A stretch of 59,118 bases of DNA from Oxalobacteraceae bacterium (lineage in GTDB: Bacteria; Pseudomonadota; Gammaproteobacteria; Burkholderiales; Burkholderiaceae_D), in NCBI GenBank assembly GCA_025352145.1, contig JANXTY010000005.1, forward strand, positions 1-59,118, in the 5' to 3' direction. Below, in pieces: positions 45,537 through 54,721 of the stretch. Both the position numbers and the translations under genes were made by a program. Position 1 is the first letter of the stretch; every line of letters starts with the position of its first letter. The notes below the pieces were generated by a model. That model was not told the origin of the DNA. It did no database searches and saw nothing but the letters and a program-made list of their open reading frames with translations.

Positions 45537-48500
45537 TTTGACGCTGCGGACTTTGCGTCTGTTGTTGTGTCTGTTGTTGTGTTTGGTCAGCGCTTGTGCC
45601 CGCAAGACTGACAAGAAGAACAGCACTCCCGACAACGAGCCGACACTCAAGAGTCTCTCGGGCCGTACCGTGATGGTCAAGAAGGATAACGGCGTGGTGA
45701 TCAGCAAAGAGGAGGCGATTAAGGCCTATCGTAACTTTCTGGACATAGCGCCGACAGCGCAACAACGTGCCGAGGCGATGCGCCGTATCGGTGACCTCGA
45801 GATGGACAGCGCCGACATTCGGAGCGAGAACTCATTAGTCAATAATGGGCCGGACTACAGTGCCGCGATCGCGCGCTATCAGGAATTTTTGAAGGCTTAT
45901 CCGGCCGATCCGGCTAATGACCGCGTGTTTTATCAACTCTCACGGGCGCAGGAACAGAACGGCGACCTTGTATCGGCATTAAAGACGCTAGACCGTCTGG
46001 TCAAAGATTACCCGGGCACATCTTACCGCGAGGAAGCCCACTTTCGCCGTGGCGAATTACTGTTTTCCGCGAGCGATTACGTGAAGGCGGAGAAAGCCTA
46101 TGCAACGGTGCTGAGCGATGGCAAAACAGGCCAGTATGGCGATCGCGCCCTGTACATGCAGGGTTGGTCCCAGTTCAAACAAGGCAAGCTTGAGGAGGCT
46201 GTACAGTCGTTTTTTGGCGTGCTCGACCGGAAGGTCGCCGGCCGCGAAGGCGATGGGGGTCTGGAGACAATCGTCGGCTTGAGCCGAGCCGACCGCGAAC
46301 TCGTTGAAGATACTTTTCGCGTCACCAGCCTCAGCCTGGCAAACTTGCAGGGCGCGGAGTCGATTCCTGCTTACATCAATTCACCCGAACGTCACACTTA
46401 CGAATTCCGGGTCTACGAGCAACTCGGCGAGTTTTATCTGAAACAAGAGCGCGTCAAAGACGCAGCCGACACGCTTGGACTGTTCGCGCGCCGCAATCCG
46501 CTGCATGCCCAGGCGCCTATCCTGCAAGCGCGCGTGATCGACATCTACGAGCGCAACGGATTTGCCACACTCGCTCTCGATGCCAAGAAAGAATATGTGG
46601 TCCATTACGGCAGCACGAGCGAATTCCGTCGTGCTAATCCAGAGGGCTGGGAAAAAGCCCAGCCGCTCGTAAAAACGCATGTTGCCGAGCTGGCTCGCCA
46701 CTACCATGCCAGCGCGCAGAAGAGCAAGAGCAAGGCCGACTACGAAGAAGCGGTGCACTGGTATCGCGAGTATCTCGCTTCCTTCCCGTCCGACCCGGAG
46801 GCAGCGCAGAATAACTTCCTGCTGGCCGAACTTTTATTCGAAGACGAACATTTTGCCGAAGCCGGCGTTGAGTATGAGAAAGTGGCCTACGCTTATCCTG
46901 CGCATGCTAAGAGCGCAGACGCGGGTTATTCCGCCTTGCTGTGCTACGCAAAACAGCAGAAAAAAGCCGATGCTGCCCAATTGCCGTCTCTGCAAAAAAC
47001 CAGCGTTGCAAGCGCCCTCCGTTTTGCGCAGAGTTTTAGCAACGATCTGCGTGCCGCGCCTGTACTGGCCGATGCGGCTGAAAAACTCTATGCGCTAAAA
47101 GACCCGGAGCAGGCGGCGATCGTTGCGCAAAAAGTGCTTGATCTGCAACCGGCAGCGGCCAATGAACAACGCCGCATCGCCTGGACCGTGCTGGCCTACA
47201 CCACCTTCGAACGTGGCGCGTTTGCCCCTTCTGAGAAAGCCTTTGCCGAAGTCTTGAAGTTGACAGCGCCCAACGCCCCCAACCGCAACGAGTTAGTCGA
47301 GCGGCAAGCTGCGGCCATCTACAAACAGGGCGAACAGGCACGCTCCGCCGGTCAATTAAAAGAGGCAGTGGCCCATTTCGAACGCGTGGGCACGGTAGCG
47401 CCGCAATCAATCGTGCGCGCCAACGCGCTTTACGATGCCGCCGCCTCGCTCATTGCCTTGAAAGATTGGGATGCCGCAGCACGCGCGCTGGAAGATTTCC
47501 GTCGCAGTTACCCGAACCATCCGCTACAGGCGGAAGTGAGCAACAAGCTCGCGCTCGTCTATCTTGAAAAAGGCCTATGGGCTAACGCAGGCGCTGAATT
47601 CGAACGGATCGCCACGACCAGCAAAAATCCCAAGATCGCTAGTGGCGCGCTCTGGCAAGCGGGCGAGTTATACGAAAAAGCACGAGCGCCCGCAGCCGCG
47701 ACGAAAGCCTATGAACGTTTCCTGGCGCAGAACCCGCAACCGCTGGAATCGGCAATCGAAGCACGTTTTCGTCTAGCTCGCCTTGCCAAGGAAAGCGGCA
47801 ATGGGGCTCGTGAACTTTCCTTGATGAAGGAGATTTTCCAGGCTGATCAAAATGGCGGTGCCGCACGCACTGACCGTACTCGCTACTTGGGCGCTAGCGC
47901 GGCACTCGCGCTAGCCGAGCCGGTCGCCGACGCCTACCGCAAGATCGCGCTTATCGAGCCGCTGCAAAAACAGCTCAAGCTAAAGAAGGCGAAGATGGAG
48001 GAGGCGCTCAAGGCTTATGCCGTAGCCGCCGACTTCGGCGTAGCGGACGTAAGCACTGCAGCCACTTATCGTATCGCCACCATCTATCGCGATTTTGGCA
48101 AAGCGCTGATGGCATCCGAGCGGCCCAAAAAGCTCAAAAAAATTGAACGCGAGCAGTACAACGTGCTGCTCGAAGAACAAGCTTTCCCGTTCGAAGAAAA
48201 GGCGATCGAAGTGCATGCGTTAAATGCGCAACGCGCCGCCAGCGGCATCTATGACCAGTGGGTCAAGAGCAGCTTTGATGCTTTGCGTGAACTTCAGCCG
48301 GTACGCTATGGTAAGACCGAACGCACTCAAGCAGCCGCCAATGCGATTCCCTCGAATCCAAAGCAGCCTGCTTCCTTGAACCAGCTGGGCGTCACGTATC
48401 GGCAACAGGGCCAGTTCAACAAGGCGCGCGAAGCCTACGAACAGGCCATCGCGCTCGATGCGAACTACGCCCCTGCCGTACTTAACCTGGGCATCTTGTT

Positions 48501-48657
48501 CGATATGTATCTGGGTGACGACAAGCGTGCGCTCGAGTGTTATGTCCGTTATCTGGCCCTCACGCCAAGCGGCGACAGCGAAGTTAGCAAGTGGATCACC
48601 GAACTGAAGAACCGCAAACCCAATTCCCCATCCGCACCCAAAAAGGAGAAGCCATGA
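45520..48657 (+). CDS. large TPR-repeat lipoprotein
   Basis: A 1045-residue protein with lipobox LVSAC (about Cys26) and many TPR units from residue 60 to the end, e.g. AIARYQEFLKAYPADPANDR, YREEAHFRRGELLFSASDYV and the C-terminal NQLGVTYRQQGQFNKAREAY. I chose the ATG at 45520: AAGGAGG precedes it and the lipobox then lies at a normal distance; the longer frame from 45427 starts inside the previous gene. Its architecture resembles the outer-membrane TPR lipoproteins of Glt/Agl-type machines (inference). Confidence 0.85.
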   Translation: MRRNPSLTLRTLRLLLCLLLCLVSACARKTDKKNSTPDNEPTLKSLSGRTVMVKKDNGVVISKEEAIKAYRNFLDIAPTAQQRAEAMRRIGDLEMDSADIRSENSLVNNGPDYSAAIARYQEFLKAYPADPANDRVFYQLSRAQEQNGDLVSALKTLDRLVKDYPGTSYREEAHFRRGELLFSASDYVKAEKAYATVLSDGKTGQYGDRALYMQGWSQFKQGKLEEAVQSFFGVLDRKVAGREGDGGLETIVGLSRADRELVEDTFRVTSLSLANLQGAESIPAYINSPERHTYEFRVYEQLGEFYLKQERVKDAADTLGLFARRNPLHAQAPILQARVIDIYERNGFATLALDAKKEYVVHYGSTSEFRRANPEGWEKAQPLVKTHVAELARHYHASAQKSKSKADYEEAVHWYREYLASFPSDPEAAQNNFLLAELLFEDEHFAEAGVEYEKVAYAYPAHAKSADAGYSALLCYAKQQKKADAAQLPSLQKTSVASALRFAQSFSNDLRAAPVLADAAEKLYALKDPEQAAIVAQKVLDLQPAAANEQRRIAWTVLAYTTFERGAFAPSEKAFAEVLKLTAPNAPNRNELVERQAAAIYKQGEQARSAGQLKEAVAHFERVGTVAPQSIVRANALYDAAASLIALKDWDAAARALEDFRRSYPNHPLQAEVSNKLALVYLEKGLWANAGAEFERIATTSKNPKIASGALWQAGELYEKARAPAAATKAYERFLAQNPQPLESAIEARFRLARLAKESGNGARELSLMKEIFQADQNGGAARTDRTRYLGASAALALAEPVADAYRKIALIEPLQKQLKLKKAKMEEALKAYAVAADFGVADVSTAATYRIATIYRDFGKALMASERPKKLKKIEREQYNVLLEEQAFPFEEKAIEVHALNAQRAASGIYDQWVKSSFDALRELQPVRYGKTERTQAAANAIPSNPKQPASLNQLGVTYRQQGQFNKAREAYEQAIALDANYAPAVLNLGILFDMYLGDDKRALECYVRYLALTPSGDSEVSKWITELKNRKPNSPSAPKKEKP

Positions 48658-48992
48658 TTTCCTATCGACTCACTCTGCTTGGTCTTGCCGCCTGCATTGT
48701 CAGCGTAGGTGCAGCAGCACCCGTGCTGGCCCAAGATCGTGCCGATATCGACCGTACCAAGATCATCGGAAATCGCGAGTTACCCAAGGTTTTGTATATC
48801 GTGCCGTGGAAAAAACCTGTGCCGGGCGATCTCTCAGGCCGTCCGCTTGTGAGTGTGCTCGATGAGGTACTTGCGCCGCTCGATCGCGATGTGTTCCGCC
48901 GGCAAGTCAAATACGACGGGCAGACCCAAGCGAAAACGCAAGCGTTAACAGCCCAGGTGTCGAAGGTAGGCGACACCACAAAAAATAAATAG
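48654..48992 (+). CDS. small exported protein of unknown function
   Basis: A 112-residue protein with a Sec signal peptide ending APVLAQ (residue 26). The mature 85 residues include DRTKIIGNRELPKVLYIVPW and a Leu-rich helical tail. No known domain. AAAGGAGA precedes the ATG, which overlaps the previous stop (ATGA), so it is translated with the TPR lipoprotein and probably belongs to the same complex. Confidence 0.78.
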   Translation: MISYRLTLLGLAACIVSVGAAAPVLAQDRADIDRTKIIGNRELPKVLYIVPWKKPVPGDLSGRPLVSVLDEVLAPLDRDVFRRQVKYDGQTQAKTQALTAQVSKVGDTTKNK

Positions 48993-49045
48993 CAGAAGTC
49001 CCTTTTTCAATTCACTTTTTTACTTTTTTAACGGAGTTTTACGCC

Positions 49046-49714
49046 ATGGATACCATCAACCTCGCCATCAAGTTTTTTCGGGATTGCGGCCTATTTATTT
49101 ATCCCAGCCTTCTCATCATGGCCTTGGGTGTGACGATTGCCGTCGAACGTTTTATTTTCCTCAGCAAGGCACGCAACGAAAATCGCAAGGTCTGGGCACA
49201 CGTACTGCCTATGCTGAAAAAGGGCAAGTTCAAGGAGGTGCTGGACATTACTACCAGTTCTGACGCGGCCGTTGGCAAGATCGTCCATTACGGTCTGACA
49301 CGCATGCTCAGCCCAGGACGTAGGGAAGACTACGATGCGGCCATGGAAGAGGGCATGATGGAAATTGTTCCTCGCCTGGAAAAACGCACCCATTACATTG
49401 CCACCTTCGCGAACGTGATTACATTGGTCGGGCTGCTGGGCACGATCATTGGCCTGATCAAAGGGTTCACCGCAGTGGCGCAAGTCAATCCTTCCGAGAA
49501 GGCAGAGTTACTTTCGGCCAGTATTTCTATTGCGATGAACAACACCGCGTTCGCACTCATGGTGGCGATTCCCTTCCTTTTGATTCATGCCTTTCTACAA
49601 GCTAAAACTGGTGAAATTATTGACGGTCTGGAATCAGCGAAGATGAGCTTTCTCAATCTGGTACAACGGATTCGCGCCGAACAGACAGCCGCCTCCGGCA
49701 CCCACCCACACTAG
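49046..49714 (+). CDS. MotA/TolQ/ExbB-family proton channel
   Basis: A 222-residue three-helix inner-membrane protein. Helices lie near residues 14-35, 130-155 (TLVGLLGTIIGLIKGF) and 165-190 (AMNNTAFALMVAIPFLLI), the pattern of TolQ/ExbB/AglR. With an ExbD/TolR dimer it would use the proton gradient to drive motion or energise a periplasmic transducer. AACGGAG precedes the ATG. Two ExbD-like genes follow directly. Confidence 0.93.
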   Translation: MDTINLAIKFFRDCGLFIYPSLLIMALGVTIAVERFIFLSKARNENRKVWAHVLPMLKKGKFKEVLDITTSSDAAVGKIVHYGLTRMLSPGRREDYDAAMEEGMMEIVPRLEKRTHYIATFANVITLVGLLGTIIGLIKGFTAVAQVNPSEKAELLSASISIAMNNTAFALMVAIPFLLIHAFLQAKTGEIIDGLESAKMSFLNLVQRIRAEQTAASGTHPH

Positions 49715-49726
49715 TTCCTAGTTATC

Positions 49727-50233
49727 ATGAAAACTCGACGCCTTCGCAAAGATGTGGCGCATCTTGAGATTACTGCCTTCATTAACTTGATCGTGGTGCT
49801 AGTGCCATTCTTGTTATCTACCGCGGTGTTCACGCGTTTGGCGGTAATCGATCTCACTTTGCCCGCACAAAATTCGCCCAGTTTAGAACAGCTCAAGGTC
49901 GATAACCTGCAACTGGAAATCGTGGTGCGAGCAGAGGCAATTGAGGTGGGTGATCGTATCGGTGGACTGATTGAACGCATTCCTGCTACTGCCAAGGGGC
50001 CTGATATTCCTGCTTTATCTTCGTTAGTTCAGCAACTCAAAACACGTTTTCCCGATAAGTCTGAGGCGACGCTGCTAGCCGAACCGGAGACTTCATACGA
50101 TACCATCGTACAGGTGATGGACGCGGTACGCTCCGGCCACATGGTGCAGGGTGACAAGGTAGTACGTTCTGAATTGTTTCCCCATATTTCAATCGGTGAT
50201 GCACCGATTCGTACAGGAGCGGGCAAGCCATGA
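49727..50233 (+). CDS. ExbD/TolR-like protein lacking the membrane aspartate
   Basis: A 168-residue single-pass protein of ExbD/TolR type: basic N-terminus, helix about 15-36, periplasmic domain to the end with a FPDKSEATLLAEP...YDTIVQVMDAV segment typical of the family. In the helix the proton-binding Asp is replaced by Asn20 (EITAFINLIVVLVPFLLS). It therefore probably cannot carry protons itself and may be a structural partner of the second ExbD encoded next, which keeps the Asp. It overlaps that gene by 4 bases. Confidence 0.85.
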   Translation: MKTRRLRKDVAHLEITAFINLIVVLVPFLLSTAVFTRLAVIDLTLPAQNSPSLEQLKVDNLQLEIVVRAEAIEVGDRIGGLIERIPATAKGPDIPALSSLVQQLKTRFPDKSEATLLAEPETSYDTIVQVMDAVRSGHMVQGDKVVRSELFPHISIGDAPIRTGAGKP

Positions 50234-50727
50234 TGCTGACACCACGGCAAAAACGCGCAGAGCGGCGTAACCGTAACCAGAATATGGTTGACATGAATCT
50301 CGTTTCGCTCATCGACGTATTTACGATTTTGATTTTCTTTTTGCTCTCCAACTCCGGCGGTGTTGAGACACTGCCTAGTCCGAGGGCCGTGCTATTGCCC
50401 GAATCGGTGACTGAAACGAGTCCGCGCGAGACTGTTGTTGTCATCGTCAGCGCTACCGAGATTTTGGTCGATGGGCGCAAGGTCGCCTCGGTTGCCCAAG
50501 TGCTTGCGATGAAAGACGATCTGATTGAACCGCTAAGAGCCGAGCTAGCGTTGTTGCAGTCCAGCCGTCAAGTCATTCGTAAGGAGAACGAGGCATTGAG
50601 CAAGCGGCTCACGATCATGGGCGATAAAAATATCCCTTATCGCTTACTTCGGAAAATCATGGTCAGCAGTGCTCGTGCCAATTTCAGCGATGTTTCTTTC
50701 GCTGTACGGCAGAAAGTAGAATCATGA
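50230..50727 (+). CDS. ExbD/TolR-like protein with intact aspartate
   Basis: A 165-residue ExbD/TolR protein with the helix MNLVSLIDVFTILIFFLLS carrying Asp29, the expected proton-carrying residue. The periplasmic part (VVVIVSATEILVDGRKV...) matches the family fold, and a coiled-coil-like stretch follows (about 95-125). It overlaps the upstream ExbD-like gene and the downstream TonB-like gene by 4 bases each. Two ExbD per TolQ is the layout of the myxobacterial AglRQS motor. Confidence 0.88.
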   Translation: MMLTPRQKRAERRNRNQNMVDMNLVSLIDVFTILIFFLLSNSGGVETLPSPRAVLLPESVTETSPRETVVVIVSATEILVDGRKVASVAQVLAMKDDLIEPLRAELALLQSSRQVIRKENEALSKRLTIMGDKNIPYRLLRKIMVSSARANFSDVSFAVRQKVES

Positions 50728-51806
50728 GCGCCGTGATGATGGTATCGTTTCGCACACCGGTTCTGCCCTGGGCGGATTCTGTTGAAGACGAATTACGTTT
50801 CAAGCGAGTCTTAAGAAATGTGTTGGCGCTGTGCGCTTTATTATGCTTGGTGGCGCTCTTGATGCCTGTCGTTGTACCGGATCGTTCCAAGGTACAAGAG
50901 TTACCGCCAGCTTTGGCCACGCTGATATTGGAGAATGTCAAGCCGCCTCAACCACCCAAGCCCAAGCGAGAGGCCGCTACAAAAGCTGTCTCGCAAAAGC
51001 CAGACGAACGTAGTGCCAAGCTCTCCCCCAAGGTGGCATTGAACAAAGAAGCCTTGGTGCCCGAAGCGCGTGTGCCACAGCCAAATAAACCGCCGGGAGA
51101 AATTGACGCGGCACGCCGCAAGGTCGCCGGTGTTGGATTGCTGGCAGCGTCAAATGATCTGGCTCAATTGCGTGGTGCGCCGCTGGCGGTTCAGCTGACG
51201 CCTGTCAAGCCAGGCCAAGGCGTCGGCACCGGAGTGGGCGTCGGGGTCGGGGCGGGCAATGAAGCGGGAGTGCCAACGCGCGCGCTGATCACATCCAACG
51301 CCACCGGTGGTAGCGGCGGTATCAATACTGCAGGCTATAGCAAGAATACGGGCGGCGGCGGCCTTGCGGGACGATCGACGACCTTGGTCGAAGGCGTGGC
51401 AGGCGGCGGTGGGGGTGGCGGTGCAGGAGGAGGCGGCGCACGTGGTCGAGGTGACGGTACTGGCAGTGGCGCAGGTGGCACGGGAGGCAATCTAAAACGG
51501 AGCGGCAGTGGCAAAGCATCCCGCTCAATCGAAGAAATCAGGCTCGTGTTTGAAAGAAACAAAGGCGCGATTAATTCGATCTATAACCGTGCCCTGCGCG
51601 AGGAACCCGGACTGCAAGGCAAAGTCGTATTGGAGTTAAAAATTTCCCCCGCAGGCAATGTGATCAACTGCCGGATTATCTCCAGCGAACTCAAGGCCCC
51701 CGAACTGGAATCGAAGCTGCTTGCACGCATACGCCAGTTTGATTTCGGCGAGAAAGATGTGGAGCCGATGACTATCACATGGCCCGTGGATTTTCTGCCC
51801 TCGTAG
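50724..51806 (+). CDS. TonB-like / AgmX C-terminal domain protein
   Basis: A 360-residue energy transducer. Residues 33-53 form the membrane helix; then a Pro/Lys-rich stretch (about 64-95), a Gly-rich flexible region (about 165-260, with runs of glycine) and a C-terminal TonB/AgmX-PglI-type domain (268-360: SIEEIRLVFERNKGAINSIY, GKVVLELKISPAGNV, TITWPVDF). It is last in the operon. It would transmit movement from the TolQ-ExbD motor across the periplasm to the outer-membrane or TPR parts. Confidence 0.88.
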   Translation: MSAVMMVSFRTPVLPWADSVEDELRFKRVLRNVLALCALLCLVALLMPVVVPDRSKVQELPPALATLILENVKPPQPPKPKREAATKAVSQKPDERSAKLSPKVALNKEALVPEARVPQPNKPPGEIDAARRKVAGVGLLAASNDLAQLRGAPLAVQLTPVKPGQGVGTGVGVGVGAGNEAGVPTRALITSNATGGSGGINTAGYSKNTGGGGLAGRSTTLVEGVAGGGGGGGAGGGGARGRGDGTGSGAGGTGGNLKRSGSGKASRSIEEIRLVFERNKGAINSIYNRALREEPGLQGKVVLELKISPAGNVINCRIISSELKAPELESKLLARIRQFDFGEKDVEPMTITWPVDFLPS

Positions 51807-51862
51807 TACGGGACAACGAACAGGAAACGCCACCACATCAAACCAAGTGTTGGTCAATATGG

Positions 51863-51886
51863 TCGGCGCAGCTCAAGCTGCGCCGA
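51863..51886 (+). terminator. intrinsic terminator of the envelope operon
   Basis: A 10-bp perfect stem, TCGGCGCAGC / GCTGCGCCGA, closed by TCAA and followed by TTTA, 57 bases after the TonB-like gene. The T tract is short, so efficiency is uncertain. Confidence 0.65.
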
Positions 51887-52046
51887 TTTACACTGTAGTT
51901 GACACTGTAGTCGCCCAAATCCGAGATCTCTGTGCAACTTTCTACTGCGCGACGAAATTTTGAATCTGCGATGCTCGCCGTCTTCGCACTCTCATAGAGA
52001 TGTGGCTGCTCATTTTATCGACCAGTTACACTGTCACGCGTTCTAC

Positions 52047-53549
52047 TTAATTTGCACGATTGATCAAGAAGGTCGTCAACAATGGCACTGGACGTCCGGT
52101 AGCGCCTTTGGCCGCGCCTGATTTCCATGCGGTACCAGCGATATCGAGATGGGCCCATGTATATTTTTTAGTGAAGCGTTCAAGGAAGCACGCGGCTGTG
52201 ACGCTCCCGCCACCGGGGGTGCCTATATTGGCGAGGTCGGCAAAATTAGACTTCAATTGTTCTTGGTAAGCATCTTCAATCGGCATGCGCCATGCGGTAT
52301 CGCTGGTCGATTTTCCGGCCACCAATAGCTCATTCGCCAGTTTGTCATGCGCTGCATCGTCACGCGTGAACAGGCCGGAATTGTGGTTGCCTAGGGCTAC
52401 TATGCAAGCACCGGTCAGGGTGGCGATATCAATGACCGCAGCGGGCTTGAAGCGCTCGACATACGTAAGCGCATCGCACAGCACCAAGCGGCCTTCGGCG
52501 TCGGTGTTGAGAACTTCGATGGTGAGGCCCGACATGGAGGTGACAATATCCCCCGGTTTGGTGGCACGTCCCGACGGCATATTCTCGCAAGCGGCAATGA
52601 CACCGATGACATTAAGTTTGAGATTCATCTCGGCGATTGCGCGGAAAGTGCCCAGCACCGATGCGGCACCGCACATGTCGTATTTCATTTCGTCCATAGA
52701 TGCGCCCGGCTTGAGTGAAATACCGCCCGTATCGAAGGTAATCCCTTTGCCGACGAGAACGACAGGCGCATCCTTGGCTTTACCACCCATATGCTTGAGC
52801 ACAATAAATTTCGGTGGCTGGTCGCTGCCGTTGGTGACGGATAAAAAACTTCCCATTTTGAGCGTTTCCAGCTGCTTGCGATCAAGCACTTCGATGCCGA
52901 GTTTATACTCTTTGGCTAATTTTTTTGCCGCGCTTGCCAGATAGCTCGGCGTGCATATGTTGGCGGGTAAATCACCTAATTCTTTCGTTAGATTCACGCC
53001 GTTAGCTAATGCGATACTTTGGGTCAGGCGTTGTTTGTCTTTGGCCGATGCAGCGGCAGGCCATGCCAAGGCAATTTTTTTTAGGTTGATTTTTGTCGTA
53101 TCTTTTGTGCTTTTCAAGTGATCGCTGCGATAAGCTTGTTGATATGTGGTTAGAACGCAGGTTTGTGCTGCCCAACTGGCATCGCGGCCTTTTACAGATT
53201 CAAGGGGCAATGCGATAATGGCCTCTTGCGCGCCCAATGAAGACAAAGCGCGGATCGTTGCATTCACGGCCGATGAAAAATCTTTTTCACTCAAACCGTC
53301 GTCATTGCCCAGCCCGATTAGCAAGACGCGTTCTGCCGCGACACCGGTCAGGTTGCGTAACAATAATGTGCTGCCGGGCTTGCCGCTGATGTCGCCCGAT
53401 TTGAGTGCCGCACTGATTTCCCCCTGGTTGTCGAGTGCTTTTGCGGCAGCCGATAATTTTTTATTTTCGAATATTCCAACCACGATACAACCAGTTTTGG
53501 TAGTCGCGATTGTATTTTTTGCGTCGAATGTTTTTATGCTAAAGTCCAT
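52047..53549 (-). CDS. pepA: leucyl aminopeptidase (cytosol aminopeptidase)
   Basis: A 500-residue M17-family metallo-aminopeptidase, normal length. The signature NTDAEGRL and the metal/active-site stretches [16 protein letters not shown] and MKYDMCGAA are intact. The start is the ATG at 53549, preceded by AAGGAG at a good distance, not the further upstream frame start. In several gammaproteobacteria PepA also binds DNA; that is not deducible here. It is divergent from lptF with only 38 bases between start codons, an arrangement common in proteobacteria. Confidence 0.96.
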   Translation of the reverse strand: MDFSIKTFDAKNTIATTKTGCIVVGIFENKKLSAAAKALDNQGEISAALKSGDISGKPGSTLLLRNLTGVAAERVLLIGLGNDDGLSEKDFSSAVNATIRALSSLGAQEAIIALPLESVKGRDASWAAQTCVLTTYQQAYRSDHLKSTKDTTKINLKKIALAWPAAASAKDKQRLTQSIALANGVNLTKELGDLPANICTPSYLASAAKKLAKEYKLGIEVLDRKQLETLKMGSFLSVTNGSDQPPKFIVLKHMGGKAKDAPVVLVGKGITFDTGGISLKPGASMDEMKYDMCGAASVLGTFRAIAEMNLKLNVIGVIAACENMPSGRATKPGDIVTSMSGLTIEVLNTDAEGRLVLCDALTYVERFKPAAVIDIATLTGACIVALGNHNSGLFTRDDAAHDKLANELLVAGKSTSDTAWRMPIEDAYQEQLKSNFADLANIGTPGGGSVTAACFLERFTKKYTWAHLDIAGTAWKSGAAKGATGRPVPLLTTFLINRAN

Positions 53550-53587
53550 TTGTTTCTCCTTTTTTAACCACAGATTATAGCTTCCGA

Positions 53588-54721
53588 ATGATTTTTCAGC
53601 GCGCACTTCGTCGCGAATTAATAAGTACAGCAGGTGCTGTGTTTACGGCGCTCTTTACCATCAGCATTACATGGATGTTGATCAAAATCCTGGGCCAGGC
53701 AGCAGGCGGAAAAATTGCGTCAGGCGATGTCGTTGCGCTTATCGGCTTTTCTGCCATGCGCTATCTTCCTAATATTCTGATTCTTACCAGCTTCATTTCC
53801 GTTCTGTTGGTAGTGACCCGCTCTTATCAAGACTCGGAAATGGTGGTGTGGTTTTCCTCGGGCCTGAGTTTATCGCAATGGATACAACCGATTGTTCTCT
53901 GCGGCCTGCCGATTATACTGTTGACGGGATTATTGAGTTTTGTGGGTACCCCTTGGGCAATTCGACAGAGCGCCGTATTTGAAGAACGGTTTGAGAAAAG
54001 GGACGATATTTCCAAAATCGCTCCAGGGAAATTTATGGAGTCTGCTGCGGCTAATCGTATTTTCTTCGTTGAAGGCATCTCCGGCGACGCGACTAAAGTA
54101 CAAAATATTTTTGTGAATACTTTCCAGAATGGCCGGACTAGTTTGATTGTTGCCAAAGAAGGGGCAACCGAAATTGATCGTCAGGGGAATAAATTCGTTG
54201 TGATGCAAAAAGGTCGGCGCTATGACGGTGCGCCGGACCAGCCCGATTTTGAAGTGATGGAATTCGAACGTTATGGCATGTTCGTAGCGGACCGCTCACA
54301 ATCCTTAATTGGAGACAAGTCTGCTCGGGCGTTATCGGTATGGGCTTTAGTGAAAGATCAAAGCGGTTTCAATAAAGGAGAATTGTTGTGGCGCATTGCT
54401 TCTCCGGTCATGTGTTTGTTGTTGATGTTGCTTGCGCTGCCTTTGGGTTTTGTCAACCCGCGTGCGGGGCGTTCGGTGAATTTGATCGTGGCGTTGTTAC
54501 TGTATTTTACTTACTACAATATGGTAAGCATATTTCAGGAAAAGGTGAAGCAGGGGCATTTTTCTTTCGGTCTGTCATGGTGGCCTGTACATATGGTGGC
54601 CGCACTGATAATTGTGATGCTGTTCTTTTGGCGCGTCCAAGTCAATAGCCGCTACCACCCCTTGGTCTTATGGGCTCGGATCAAACGGCTTTGCTTACTC
54701 AAAAGAAAGCAGACGATATGA
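53588..54721 (+). CDS. lptF: LPS export permease LptF
   Basis: A 377-residue inner-membrane component of the LptB2FG extractor that removes LPS from the inner membrane. N-terminal [20 protein letters not shown], six membrane helices and a central periplasmic beta-jellyroll (about 110-270) are clear. Its stop overlaps the lptG start (ATGA). Confidence 0.94.
   Translation: MIFQRALRRELISTAGAVFTALFTISITWMLIKILGQAAGGKIASGDVVALIGFSAMRYLPNILILTSFISVLLVVTRSYQDSEMVVWFSSGLSLSQWIQPIVLCGLPIILLTGLLSFVGTPWAIRQSAVFEERFEKRDDISKIAPGKFMESAAANRIFFVEGISGDATKVQNIFVNTFQNGRTSLIVAKEGATEIDRQGNKFVVMQKGRRYDGAPDQPDFEVMEFERYGMFVADRSQSLIGDKSARALSVWALVKDQSGFNKGELLWRIASPVMCLLLMLLALPLGFVNPRAGRSVNLIVALLLYFTYYNMVSIFQEKVKQGHFSFGLSWWPVHMVAALIIVMLFFWRVQVNSRYHPLVLWARIKRLCLLKRKQTI

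Noticed and set aside
34814-51806. A simple TonB-ExbB-ExbD iron uptake system
   Set aside because: No TonB-dependent receptor with plug domain is present, there are two ExbD-like genes, and the surrounding TPR and cytochrome genes do not fit iron uptake.
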